DNA of 10,222 nucleotides, from assembly GCA_046538105.1 (NCBI GenBank), contig JBKHJO010000071.1, positions 1 through 10,222 on the forward strand, read 5' to 3'. This stretch comes from JAWLEV01 sp046538105. GTDB lineage: Bacteria > Chloroflexota > Anaerolineae > UBA1429. This document shows, in pieces, positions 1 to 6,140 of the stretch; position 1 is the stretch's first letter, and the number at the start of each line of letters is the position of its first letter. The notes under the pieces are model-generated. The model saw only the letters and a list, made by a program, of their open reading frames with translations. It was not told the DNA's origin and did not search any database. The translations under genes were made by a program, and so were the position numbers.

Positions 1-55
1 ACTTTATCATGAGCGAAGAGGGTCAGGAAGTGGTGGCTGAGGAGTACATCCCGGT
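1..55 (+). repeat. 55-bp exact direct repeat, copy 1 (upstream PstS C-terminus)
   Basis: Bases 1-55 are identical to 766-820. The offset is 765 bp, which is exactly 255 codons, so both copies are read in the same frame. Copy 1 leads into the acidic linker, whereas copy 2 leads into the stop codon. Because the repeat starts at base 1, its true left limit cannot be seen. Confidence 0.95.
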
Positions 56-827
56 TAGCGGCGCGTCCGAGGAGGCTGAGGAAGAAGAGGCAGAGGCGGT
101 TCAGATCAGCATCGCGGGCTCGACGACGGTGCAGCCGCTGGCGGAATCCCTGGCCGAGGCATATGCGGCCGAGAACCCGAACGTACAGGTCGACATACAG
201 GGTGGCGGCTCGAGCGTGGGTGTCAAGTCAGCGGGCGAGGGCACGGTGGATATCGGTCAGGCCTCGCGAGAGGTCAAGGACTCGGAGAAGGAAGAGTATC
301 CCAATCTCAAGATCTATGCCATCGCGCGAGACGGGATCGCCATCGTGGCACATCCGGATGTGGCAGTGGATGGATTGAGCAAGGACGAGGTACGTCAGAT
401 CTTTGCCGGCGAGATCACGAACTGGAGCGAGGTCGGCGGATCGGATGCCAACATCACGGTGGTGGCGCGGGAGGAAGGATCCGGCACGCGGGGAGCCTTT
501 GAGGATATGGTGATGGGCGAGTCGGTGATCGCGGACGCGGCGTTGCTGCAGTCCTCGAATGGGGCGGTCAAGACGACGGTATCGACGACGCCCGAGTCCA
601 TCGGTTTTCTGTCCTTTGGCTACCTGGACGACAGTGTAAAGGCATTGGCAGTAGACGGGGTCGAGGCCACGGTGGCGAACGCAGACAGCGGCGAGTATCC
701 GGTGGTACGACCACTGAACATGATGACCGACGGCGAGCCGACGGGTGCGGTCAAGGGCTTCTTGGACTTTATCATGAGCGAAGAGGGTCAGGAAGTGGTG
801 GCTGAGGAGTACATCCCGGTGCAATAG
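1..827 (+). CDS. pstS: PstS-type phosphate-binding protein, 5' partial, with tail of an upstream PstS unit
   Basis: This is the periplasmic or cell-surface phosphate-binding component of the Pst ABC importer. The frame is open to the first base of the window (phase set by TTT at 3-5), so the true start and any signal peptide lie outside. Numbering from the Met at 9, residues 1-16 are the last residues of a PstS C-terminus, followed by an acidic linker (about 17-31, rich in Glu). A full PstS domain then runs from about 32 to 272: G-S-T-T-V (37-41), G-G-G-S-S-V-G (65-71), an E-E-G-S-G-T-R phosphate-loop motif (155-161) and the E-S-I-G-F-L-S-F-G-Y segment (196-205). The C-terminal 16 residues (256-271) repeat residues 1-16 exactly. 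The domain assignment is firm. Whether the protein truly has two or more PstS domains depends on sequence to the left. The gene ends in TAG and is followed by a terminator, so it is transcribed apart from pstCAB. Confidence 0.9.
   Translation, partial: FIMSEEGQEVVAEEYIPVSGASEEAEEEEAEAVQISIAGSTTVQPLAESLAEAYAAENPNVQVDIQGGGSSVGVKSAGEGTVDIGQASREVKDSEKEEYPNLKIYAIARDGIAIVAHPDVAVDGLSKDEVRQIFAGEITNWSEVGGSDANITVVAREEGSGTRGAFEDMVMGESVIADAALLQSSNGAVKTTVSTTPESIGFLSFGYLDDSVKALAVDGVEATVANADSGEYPVVRPLNMMTDGEPTGAVKGFLDFIMSEEGQEVVAEEYIPVQ
766..820 (+). repeat. 55-bp exact direct repeat, copy 2 (end of pstS)
   Basis: This is the second copy of the repeat at 1-55. It encodes the last residues of PstS just before the stop codon at 825-827. 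Identity is lost right after base 820: copy 1 continues T-A-G-C while copy 2 continues G-C-A-A-T-A-G. Confidence 0.95.
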
Positions 828-856
828 CTTTTGGCGCCACGTTTCTAACAATATCG

Positions 857-888
857 CGACGTGCCCCTAAAGGGCACGTCGTACTTTT
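857..888 (+). terminator. Rho-independent terminator after pstS
   Basis: A perfect 10-bp stem (CGACGTGCCC at 857-866 with GGGCACGTCG at 872-881) closes a 5-nt CTAAA loop. A short T tract (TTTT within 884-888) follows. It lies 29 nt past the pstS stop and separates pstS from the downstream genes. The T tract is short, so termination may be partial. Confidence 0.75.
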
Positions 889-910
889 GGTATGATAGAG
901 GCTCCTTGCC

Positions 911-981
911 TTATTTTCATATAGTATTTACCTCTTATTAAAGTCCTGTTAAACAATCCTTAAAGGCCTGGTATTAGGATA
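911..981 (+). promoter_or_regulatory. Putative Pho-box array (11-bp phased repeats) with possible -10
   Basis: An AT-rich stretch between the pstS terminator and the PAP2 gene carries TTAAAG (938-943), TTAAAC (949-954) and TTAAAG (960-965), spaced exactly 11 bp apart. Two weaker units in the same phase lie upstream: TTTACC (927-932) and TTCATA (916-921). OmpR-family phosphate regulators (PhoB, and PhoP of actinobacteria) are known to bind direct repeats with an 11-bp period. A candidate -10 TAGGAT (975-980) begins 9 bp after the last unit, close to the geometry of PhoB-activated promoters. The repeat is seen in the sequence. Its role as a Pho box is inferred from period and gene context. Confidence 0.5.
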
Positions 982-1008
982 TTCTTGTTGATAGTAAATG
1001 AATGGGAC

Positions 1009-1014
1009 AAGGAG
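1009..1014 (+). promoter_or_regulatory. Shine-Dalgarno AAGGAG deciding the PAP2 gene start
   Basis: AAGGAG lies 11 nt before GTG 1026 and inside the reading frame that would begin at ATG 1002. It therefore favours GTG 1026 as the start codon, although the spacing is slightly long. Confidence 0.45.
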
Positions 1015-1025
1015 TCCATCGAACT

Positions 1026-1682
1026 GTGACTACAGTGTCAAAAGAGGGATTGACCGTCTCCACTGCCAGCGCTGTGACGGAAGCCACACTCCCGGAGATG
1101 ACCGATACACCTTGGGACGTGTCAGTCGCGCGTATGGTTTCACGTCTTGCAAGTCCCCCTCTAGTGATGTCGGCCATTATGGTCGCCCTGGCCTCAAGGT
1201 TTGGGGGATCAGCGTGGACTTGGGGTATGGTCTACCTGCTGGTCGCTGTCTTGGTGCCGTTCTCCTATCTAGTTGTGCTGGTACGTCGAGGGTTGGTGAC
1301 GGATCTCGATGTGCGACTGCGAGAGCAACGGACACGGCCTTTGTTACTCACTGCCCTGTGCTCCGCTTTGGCCTTTGTGCTCCTGCTTATCGGTGTGGCA
1401 CCCCTGCCCATGGTCACCGTGGCAGCCAGTTTTCTAGTGCAGGCTCTCGCCATCTACACCATCACACTGCGCTGGAAGGTCAGCATTCACTGCGCTGTGG
1501 CTGCCGGGGCCGCGATCACCGTTTGGGCTCTATGGGGCCAGCCTGTCGTGCTGCTTTTCGGGCTTTTCCTGGTGGCTTGGTCTCGGGTAAGGCTGCGGCG
1601 CCACTCTGTGTTCCAGACCATGGTCGGGGCCCTGCTTGGCCTGTCAGTCTCTATGGTGGCCTTTTACATCGTGGGAGGCTAG
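1026..1682 (+). CDS. Small PAP2-superfamily-like integral membrane protein, divergent active-site motifs
   Basis: This is a membrane protein of 218 residues with about six hydrophobic segments (roughly 44-58, 66-87, 106-124, 128-148, 155-185, 199-217). It carries the three PAP2 phosphatase motifs in order and at family-like spacing, but altered. Motif 1 is R97-x6-R104-P105 (usual K-x6-R-P). Motif 2 is V-S-I-H at 152-155 (usual P-S-G-H). Motif 3 is S186-R187-x5-H193-x3-Q197 (usual S-R-x5-H-x3-D). Both catalytic His positions and the phosphate-binding Arg residues are kept, while the Asp of motif 3 is Gln. Family members dephosphorylate lipid phosphates or polyprenyl pyrophosphates, but activity here is uncertain. 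I chose GTG 1026 because AAGGAG (1009-1014) sits 11 nt upstream. The in-frame ATG at 1002 adds 8 residues and has no clear ribosome binding site. Placement beside Pho genes suggests a role in phosphate release. Confidence 0.7.
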   Translation: MTTVSKEGLTVSTASAVTEATLPEMTDTPWDVSVARMVSRLASPPLVMSAIMVALASRFGGSAWTWGMVYLLVAVLVPFSYLVVLVRRGLVTDLDVRLREQRTRPLLLTALCSALAFVLLLIGVAPLPMVTVAASFLVQALAIYTITLRWKVSIHCAVAAGAAITVWALWGQPVVLLFGLFLVAWSRVRLRRHSVFQTMVGALLGLSVSMVAFYIVGG

Positions 1683-1905
1683 AGCGCATGCGCATCGCGC
1701 TTGCTCGCTTGCTACGAGGATGCGGTGGCGCGATGTCCCGTGCCGCAACGGGCGGTTGAGAGGGAGGGGTGGCCGTTCACTGTCAGGCCTGGAAGGGGCG
1801 TTGGACGGGATGGGAGAGGTGTCCAGGGCAGAACGGTTTCTTTGGAGGAGCAATGGACAATCCAAGCGATAGATGGGCTCGCTAGATAGAAATCGAGGCG
1901 GTTGA
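1683..1905 (+). other. Intergenic stretch without recognised gene
   Basis: These 223 nt between the PAP2 gene and surE hold only short open frames with no family resemblance and no convincing ribosome binding sites. A 10-bp palindrome GCGCATGCGC (1684-1693) and a weak 5-bp hairpin (1737-1752) are present. I see no convincing promoter or terminator, so surE may be read through from the PAP2 promoter. Confidence 0.5.
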
Positions 1906-2802
1906 ATGGAAGATAAACCATTGATCTTGGTGACGAACGACGACGGTATCGATTCCATGGGCTTGTGGGCGGTGGTGGAGGCCGTCTTGCCCTTGGGAGA
2001 TATCTTGGTGGCCGCTCCCGACCGGGAATGGTCCGGTGGGGGGCGGTCCATGCCACCCGATCTCACAGGGGATATCAAAGCCGTGGAACCAAAGGTGGAT
2101 TCCAAAAGGGTCGAGGCCTACGCTCTGGATGCCAGTCCAGCTTTGGCGGTGGTCTGTGCCATGTTGAAGCTGGCCAGGCGGCGGCCGGCTCTTGTTGTGT
2201 CGGGGGTGAATCGCGGTCTTAACGTGGGAGTGGAGGTGACCATCTCTGGCACCGTGGGGGCGGCCCTTGAGGCAGCCGCATTCCAAATTCCTGCCCTGGC
2301 CGTTTCGCTGGACATACCGCAAACACAGGATGTGACAGGCGATGGGGGAATCGATTACACGGCGGCCAGGGCTTTTACGAGAAGATTTGCCAGACAGCTG
2401 TGTGGTGGCAGCGTTTTGCCTGCGGACGTAGGCGTCTTGAATATCAACGTACCGTACGAGGCTACACCGGAGACCCCGTGGCGTCTCGCCAGGCTATCGC
2501 GCCAGCGTTACTGGGTGCCCAGGGATCCAGGGCGCCACGGGGAAGATGGTTACTTTGCGTATAGTTGTGTCCGGAAAGTTAAAGCCTCCGAGTTAGGCTC
2601 TGACGTGCGCACCATCAGGGTGGACGGTATGGTTTCTGTGACACCCCTCTCTTTGGATCTGACATCACGGGTAGCGTTCGCAGAGTATGGGGAGGGATAT
2701 GATCACCAGCATGTGGCCCGCATTACCGAACTCTTGGACATTGCGTATGATGGGGATCTGGATCCGGCGCTTGTTCCCCTTGTGGCGGGCGCGGGGGAGT
2801 AG
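1906..2802 (+). CDS. surE: 5'/3'-nucleotidase SurE
   Basis: SurE is a metal-dependent cytosolic phosphatase that removes phosphate from nucleoside 5'- and 3'-monophosphates; some members also cut short polyphosphate. The metal site is visible: N11-D12-D13-G14 near the N-terminus, S43 in the A-P-D-R-x-x-S-G segment (37-44), and N102 in the S-G-V-N-R-G-x-N-V-G block (99-108). The family-typical S-G-T-V-G-A-A (114-120) follows. The usual G-T-P-A-D-C-V helix start reads A-S-P-A-L-A-V here (76-82), a mild divergence. At 298 residues it is longer than the roughly 250 of E. coli SurE, mostly in the C-terminal half. The start at ATG 1906 is preceded by GAGGCGG. It lies between pstS and pstCAB, which suggests nucleotide phosphate scavenging. 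The family call is secure; the physiological substrate is not. Confidence 0.93.
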   Translation: MEDKPLILVTNDDGIDSMGLWAVVEAVLPLGDILVAAPDREWSGGGRSMPPDLTGDIKAVEPKVDSKRVEAYALDASPALAVVCAMLKLARRRPALVVSGVNRGLNVGVEVTISGTVGAALEAAAFQIPALAVSLDIPQTQDVTGDGGIDYTAARAFTRRFARQLCGGSVLPADVGVLNINVPYEATPETPWRLARLSRQRYWVPRDPGRHGEDGYFAYSCVRKVKASELGSDVRTIRVDGMVSVTPLSLDLTSRVAFAEYGEGYDHQHVARITELLDIAYDGDLDPALVPLVAGAGE

Positions 2803-3052
2803 ATTTAATCTAGGACATGGGGTGTCGTTTCCGGAGATGATCGAGCCCGGCAGGTGAATCCTTGGTTCTGGATTATGAACTCTTCTGACTATCAGGAATG
2901 TGGAACAGTTTGTTGGATCTTAACAGGAACCCGAACATTTAGTATAATGGAACATAGAACTTGCGTAATTCGGAGTGCCCCCTAGATTTGGACATTCACG
3001 GTAGTTAGTATAGGGTCAGTTCAAGAAAGGGGAATGACAGAGGGAAGAAGAC
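2803..3052 (+). other. Intergenic leader region upstream of pstC
   Basis: These 250 nt hold no gene. They contain the pst operon promoter (2920-2948) and a leader of about 98 nt. GGAAC occurs at 2902, 2926 and 2949 (24 and 23 bp apart), flanking the promoter elements. That may be chance or a weak operator. I see no 11-bp phased Pho-box like the one at 911-965 and no clear terminator for surE. Confidence 0.5.
2920..2948 (+). promoter_or_regulatory. Sigma70-type promoter of the pstCAB-arsC-arsC-phoU operon
   Basis: The -35 element TTAACA (2920-2925) matches the TTGACA consensus at 5 of 6 positions. It is separated by exactly 17 bp from a perfect -10 TATAAT (2943-2948). Transcription should begin near 2955, giving a leader of about 98 nt before the pstC start. 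Confidence 0.75.
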
Positions 3053-3946
3053 ATGCGGATGAGACGTATCGTTGATAGGGCAGTTTGGGGCATATTGTTT
3101 GCCAGTGCCCTGGTATCCATCTTTGTGGTTTTTTTGATTTTTGTTTTCACAATGCGGGAGGCTTGGCCAGCCTTTCGAGAGATCGGTCTGGGCCCGCTAT
3201 TGACAGACATCGTGTGGCGTCCTCAGCAGGAGAGATTTGGTATCCTATCGATGATCACAGGCTCGATTCTGGTCACCTTGGGTGCTGTGATACTGGGAGT
3301 TCCGCTGGCGTTGGGAGGGGCGATCTTTTTGGCCGAGGTGGCTCCCCCGGGGGTGCGCGAGGTGGTGCGTCCGGCGGTAGAATTGCTGGCCGGTATCCCC
3401 TCGGTCATCTATGGCCTATTTGGGATGGTGGTACTGGTGCCCCTGGTGCGCAGGATCCCCGTCCCCGGCAATACGGGATTTGGGCTGTTGGCCGCCTCCA
3501 TTGTATTGGCGGTCATGGTCCTTCCCACCATTACCAATATCGCCGAGGATGCTATACGCTCTGTACCTCGGGAGTACAAAGAGGGGGCCCTGGCGCTGGG
3601 GGCCACGCACTGGCAGACGATCGTCGGCGTGATACTCCCGGCGGCGCGCTCGGGCATCATCGCCGCCGTCATCCTGGGTGTGGGCCGCGCACTGGGGGAG
3701 ACCATGGCCATGATCATGGTCATTGGAAACTCGATATCCTTTCCCAGTCCGTTGACTGATAACCCCCTGACGCTGGTTCTCAGGCAGGCGCGGACGCTGA
3801 CGGGTAACATCGCTGTGGAGATCATGTATGCTACGGGCCTACATGAGGATGCTCTCTTTGCTACCGGGGTCGTACTGTTTGTGCTCATCATGCTAGTCAA
3901 TAGTTCGGCACGCTCGGTAATCCATAGGGGGGGGAATGAGCAATAA
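3053..3946 (+). CDS. pstC: Phosphate ABC transporter permease PstC
   Basis: PstC is one of two inner-membrane subunits forming the phosphate channel of the Pst importer. The 297-residue protein starts with a basic tail and a strong transmembrane segment (about 11-33). The family-typical E-L-L-A-G-I-P-S-V-I-Y-G-L-F-G segment lies at 110-124. The EAA loop that docks on the ATPase (V-P-R-E-Y-K-E-G-A-L-A-L-G-A-T, 171-185, through I-L-P at 194-196) is intact. About six membrane segments are evident, ending near 287. ATG 3053 is chosen because AGGGAAG (3041-3047) is well placed; a second in-frame ATG lies at 3059. It is the first gene after the promoter at 2920-2948, and its end overlaps pstA by 11 nt, implying translational coupling. 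Confidence 0.95.
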   Translation: MRMRRIVDRAVWGILFASALVSIFVVFLIFVFTMREAWPAFREIGLGPLLTDIVWRPQQERFGILSMITGSILVTLGAVILGVPLALGGAIFLAEVAPPGVREVVRPAVELLAGIPSVIYGLFGMVVLVPLVRRIPVPGNTGFGLLAASIVLAVMVLPTITNIAEDAIRSVPREYKEGALALGATHWQTIVGVILPAARSGIIAAVILGVGRALGETMAMIMVIGNSISFPSPLTDNPLTLVLRQARTLTGNIAVEIMYATGLHEDALFATGVVLFVLIMLVNSSARSVIHRGGNEQ

Positions 3947-4916
3947 TAGAGGATTGTCGTATGTCATTCCCCTTAACCGTCCTTCGGGGCGTGATGTGGA
4001 TGACGGGGGGCTCGAGCCGGGGACAAGGGCCTCCATCGCCCGTCGCCACCTTATCCAAAAGGTGGCTTTTGGCCTTCTCTGGGTGGCCGGATTCACCGCT
4101 GTGGGCGTTGTTCTGGCGATCATACTGTACGTCGTCCTGCGGGGAGGCAGGGTCGTCGATCTCGAATTCTTGACAACCCCTCCCCAAGGGGGCCTCTCCG
4201 ACGTGGGAGGGATCTCGACGACAATCGTGTCCACGGTCTATCTCGTCTTCTGGGTTATCGCCATCGCGGCGCCGCTGGGTGTGATGGCGGCCATATTTCT
4301 CGTGGAATATGCGGAGGAGATGCGCGGAGGGGTGGGGATGGTTCCCTTCTTGGTGCAGATCATTCGCTTTGCCGTCGAGTTGCTGGGGGGCGTTCCCTCC
4401 ATCATCTTTGGACTCTTTGGCTATGCGTTGTTCGTCTCGGCACAGGCCATGGGGTGGGGATTCTCCCTGCTGTCCGCCGCCGTGACGGGCGCCTGTCTCG
4501 TTCTGCCCGTGATCATCCGGGCCAGCGAGGAGGCCATCCGCGCCGTCCCGGATTCCTATCGCCGGGGGAGCCTGGCTCTGGGGGCCACCAAGTGGCAGAC
4601 GGTGTGTAAGGTGGTGCTTCCCGCCGCCGCGCCGGGCATCGTGACCGGCATCGTGCTCAGCGTGGGGCGCGTGGTAAGCGAGACGGCGGTGTTCTTTGTC
4701 ACGTTTGGGGGCACGACCCGGGCACCTGAAAGCCTCTTCGATCTTGGCAGTCCGGGGCGTTCTATGGCCCTTCACGTTTATTATCTGGCCATGGAGACGC
4801 GCGCCTTTGACAAGGCCATGGGCACGGGAGCCATCCTGATTGCCACCATCGTATTGATCAATCTGACGATTAACATCATCTCACGCCGCCTGACGGTTAA
4901 ACTGAAAGGGAATTAG
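3936..4916 (+). CDS. pstA: Phosphate ABC transporter permease PstA
   Basis: PstA is the second channel-forming permease of the Pst importer. The 326-residue protein has a hydrophilic, probably cytoplasmic N-terminal stretch of about 40 residues (with D-V-D-D-G-G at 20-25) before its first membrane segment (about 43-68). The E-L-L-G-G-V-P-S-I-I-F-G-L-F-G-Y segment (148-163) parallels that of PstC. The EAA loop (V-P-D-S-Y-R-R-G-S-L-A-L-G-A-T, 204-218, through V-L-P at 227-229) is intact. A run of G residues before ATG 3936 serves as ribosome binding site, within the end of pstC. The stop codon is directly followed by the pstB ATG with no gap. The family call is secure; the extended N-terminus is a small oddity. 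Confidence 0.95.
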   Translation: MSNNRGLSYVIPLNRPSGRDVDDGGLEPGTRASIARRHLIQKVAFGLLWVAGFTAVGVVLAIILYVVLRGGRVVDLEFLTTPPQGGLSDVGGISTTIVSTVYLVFWVIAIAAPLGVMAAIFLVEYAEEMRGGVGMVPFLVQIIRFAVELLGGVPSIIFGLFGYALFVSAQAMGWGFSLLSAAVTGACLVLPVIIRASEEAIRAVPDSYRRGSLALGATKWQTVCKVVLPAAAPGIVTGIVLSVGRVVSETAVFFVTFGGTTRAPESLFDLGSPGRSMALHVYYLAMETRAFDKAMGTGAILIATIVLINLTINIISRRLTVKLKGN

Positions 4917-5684
4917 ATGGAAGAAGTAAAACTAAGGACAGAGGAGTATAGCCTGTTTTACGGTGATTTTCAGGCCCTGCGCGAGGTGAACCTCGAGATT
5001 CTGGCCCATCACATCACGGCCATCATCGGTCCCTCCGGATGTGGAAAGAGCACCTTTCTGCGTACCTTTAACCGCATGAACGATCTGATCGCCGGTGTGA
5101 GTGTGAATGGCAAAGTCCTGTTGGACGACCAAGACGTCTTTCAGATGGATGCCGTGGAACTGCGGCATCGCGTGGGGATGGTGTTCCAGCACCCGAACCC
5201 GTTTCCCAAGTCGATCTTTGACAATGTGGCCTATGGGCCCGTGGCTCACGGGCTGCGGGATCGGAGCAAACTTGCAGGGGTTGTGGAAAAGAGCCTGCGG
5301 GATGCAGCGCTCTGGGACGAGGTAAAGGATGATCTGAATCGCTCGGCCCTCTCCCTCTCTGGTGGTCAGCAGCAGAGGTTGTGCATAGCGCGGGCCCTCG
5401 CCGTGGAGCCGGACGTCATCCTCATGGACGAGCCAGCCTCGGCGCTCGATCCCATCGCCACCCTGCGCATCGAGGATCTGATTCAGGCGCTCAAGGAGGA
5501 ATACACTATCATCATCGTGACCCATAACATGCAGCAGGCGGCGAGGGTCTCCGATTACACGGCTTTCTTTATGATGGACGAGGACCGGGCCGGGTATCTG
5601 GTAGAGTATGGGCCGACGAAAGGCCTCTTTACCAATCCGCAAAAAAAGGTCACCGAGGATTATATCACCGGCAGATTCGGTTAA
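4917..5684 (+). CDS. pstB: Phosphate ABC transporter ATP-binding protein PstB
   Basis: PstB is the cytoplasmic ATPase that drives phosphate import through PstCA. All nucleotide-binding elements are intact in 255 residues: Walker A G-P-S-G-C-G-K-S-T (38-46), Q-loop Q91 in V-F-Q-H-P-N-P-F-P (89-97), signature L-S-G-G-Q (147-151), Walker B ending L-M-D-E-P (169-173) and switch H203. N-R-M-N-D-L (52-57) and the Pro-rich Q-loop are typical of the PstB subfamily. The start ATG abuts the pstA stop, with AAAGGG in the end of pstA acting as ribosome binding site. Length is normal for the family. Confidence 0.97.
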   Translation: MEEVKLRTEEYSLFYGDFQALREVNLEILAHHITAIIGPSGCGKSTFLRTFNRMNDLIAGVSVNGKVLLDDQDVFQMDAVELRHRVGMVFQHPNPFPKSIFDNVAYGPVAHGLRDRSKLAGVVEKSLRDAALWDEVKDDLNRSALSLSGGQQQRLCIARALAVEPDVILMDEPASALDPIATLRIEDLIQALKEEYTIIIVTHNMQQAARVSDYTAFFMMDEDRAGYLVEYGPTKGLFTNPQKKVTEDYITGRFG

Positions 5685-5702
5685 TCTTGCCCTGGAGACT
5701 TG

Positions 5703-6140
5703 ATGAAAAAAACAAAAGTCCTTTTTCTCTGTGTCGGAAACAGGGCACGCAGCCAGATGGCCGAGGCGTTCCTGAGAAAATATGGCGGCGACCAGTTTGA
5801 GGTATACAGCGCGGGCCTGGAGCCGGAAGCCATCCACCCTTATGCCTATCGCGTGATGGAGGAGGTAGGGCTGGATCTGGAAGGCCACTATTCCAAGGGG
5901 GTCAAGGAATTCCTCAATGAGATGTATTTTGGCATCCTCATCACCGTATGTAGCAAGGCCGAGGCCCGGTGCCCCACGTTCCCCGGTCTTGGGGAGAGGC
6001 ATTATTGGCCGGTAGAGGACCCCGTGGCCTTTGAGGGGCCAGAGGGGGAGAAAATAAAAAAGTTTCGCCAGGCGCGGGATCAGATAGAGCGACATATTCT
6101 GGACTGGTTGGAGGAGAGGAATAGGGGGGCTCATGGCTAA
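5703..6140 (+). CDS. arsC: Thioredoxin-type arsenate reductase ArsC, copy 1 (LMW-PTP fold)
   Basis: This is a small cytosolic enzyme of the low-molecular-weight phosphatase fold that reduces arsenate to arsenite using thioredoxin. The 145-residue protein has the P-loop C10-x5-R16-S17 and the catalytic D106-P107 near the C-terminus. It also carries the redox pair C83-x6-C90, which marks the arsenate-reductase branch and matches Cys82/Cys89 of plasmid pI258 ArsC. Plain tyrosine phosphatases normally lack this pair. One oddity is R14 in the P-loop (G-N-R-A-R-S) where Ser is usual. ATG 5703 has GGAG seven nt upstream; a TTG directly before it is a less likely start. It lies 18 nt after pstB and overlaps the next gene by 8 nt, so it belongs to the pst operon. 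A phosphatase role is less likely but not excluded. Confidence 0.87.
   Translation: MKKTKVLFLCVGNRARSQMAEAFLRKYGGDQFEVYSAGLEPEAIHPYAYRVMEEVGLDLEGHYSKGVKEFLNEMYFGILITVCSKAEARCPTFPGLGERHYWPVEDPVAFEGPEGEKIKKFRQARDQIERHILDWLEERNRGAHG

Noticed and set aside
998..1759. 253-codon + strand frame overlapping the PAP2 gene
   Set aside because: It lacks hydrophobic segments and motifs and is rich in Cys, Gly, Arg and His. The overlapping frame encodes a coherent membrane protein with PAP2 motifs.
1813..1824. Sequence resembling the 5' end of a tRNA-Ser (GGAGAGGTGTCC)
   Set aside because: No D-loop, anticodon arm, GTTCGA T-loop or matching 3' acceptor strand follows, so it is a chance match.
1701..1889. 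Small 62-codon open frame between the PAP2 gene and surE
   Set aside because: It starts at TTG, has no ribosome binding site and low-complexity Gly/Arg-rich content with no recognisable motif.
2988..3011. Second promoter candidate TTGGAC / TAGTAT upstream of pstC
   Set aside because: The spacer is only 12 bp, too short for a sigma70 promoter. The pair at 2920-2948 is far better.
3034..3075. Possible 13-codon leader peptide overlapping the pstC start
   Set aside because: The purine-rich run directly abuts its ATG, leaving no Shine-Dalgarno spacing, and the peptide has no attenuation-type codon run. It is probably chance.
3897..4775. 292-codon open frame on the - strand opposite pstA
   Set aside because: The translation is His/Gly/Arg-rich and hydrophilic, as expected for the antisense of a membrane protein gene; pstA on the + strand is clear.
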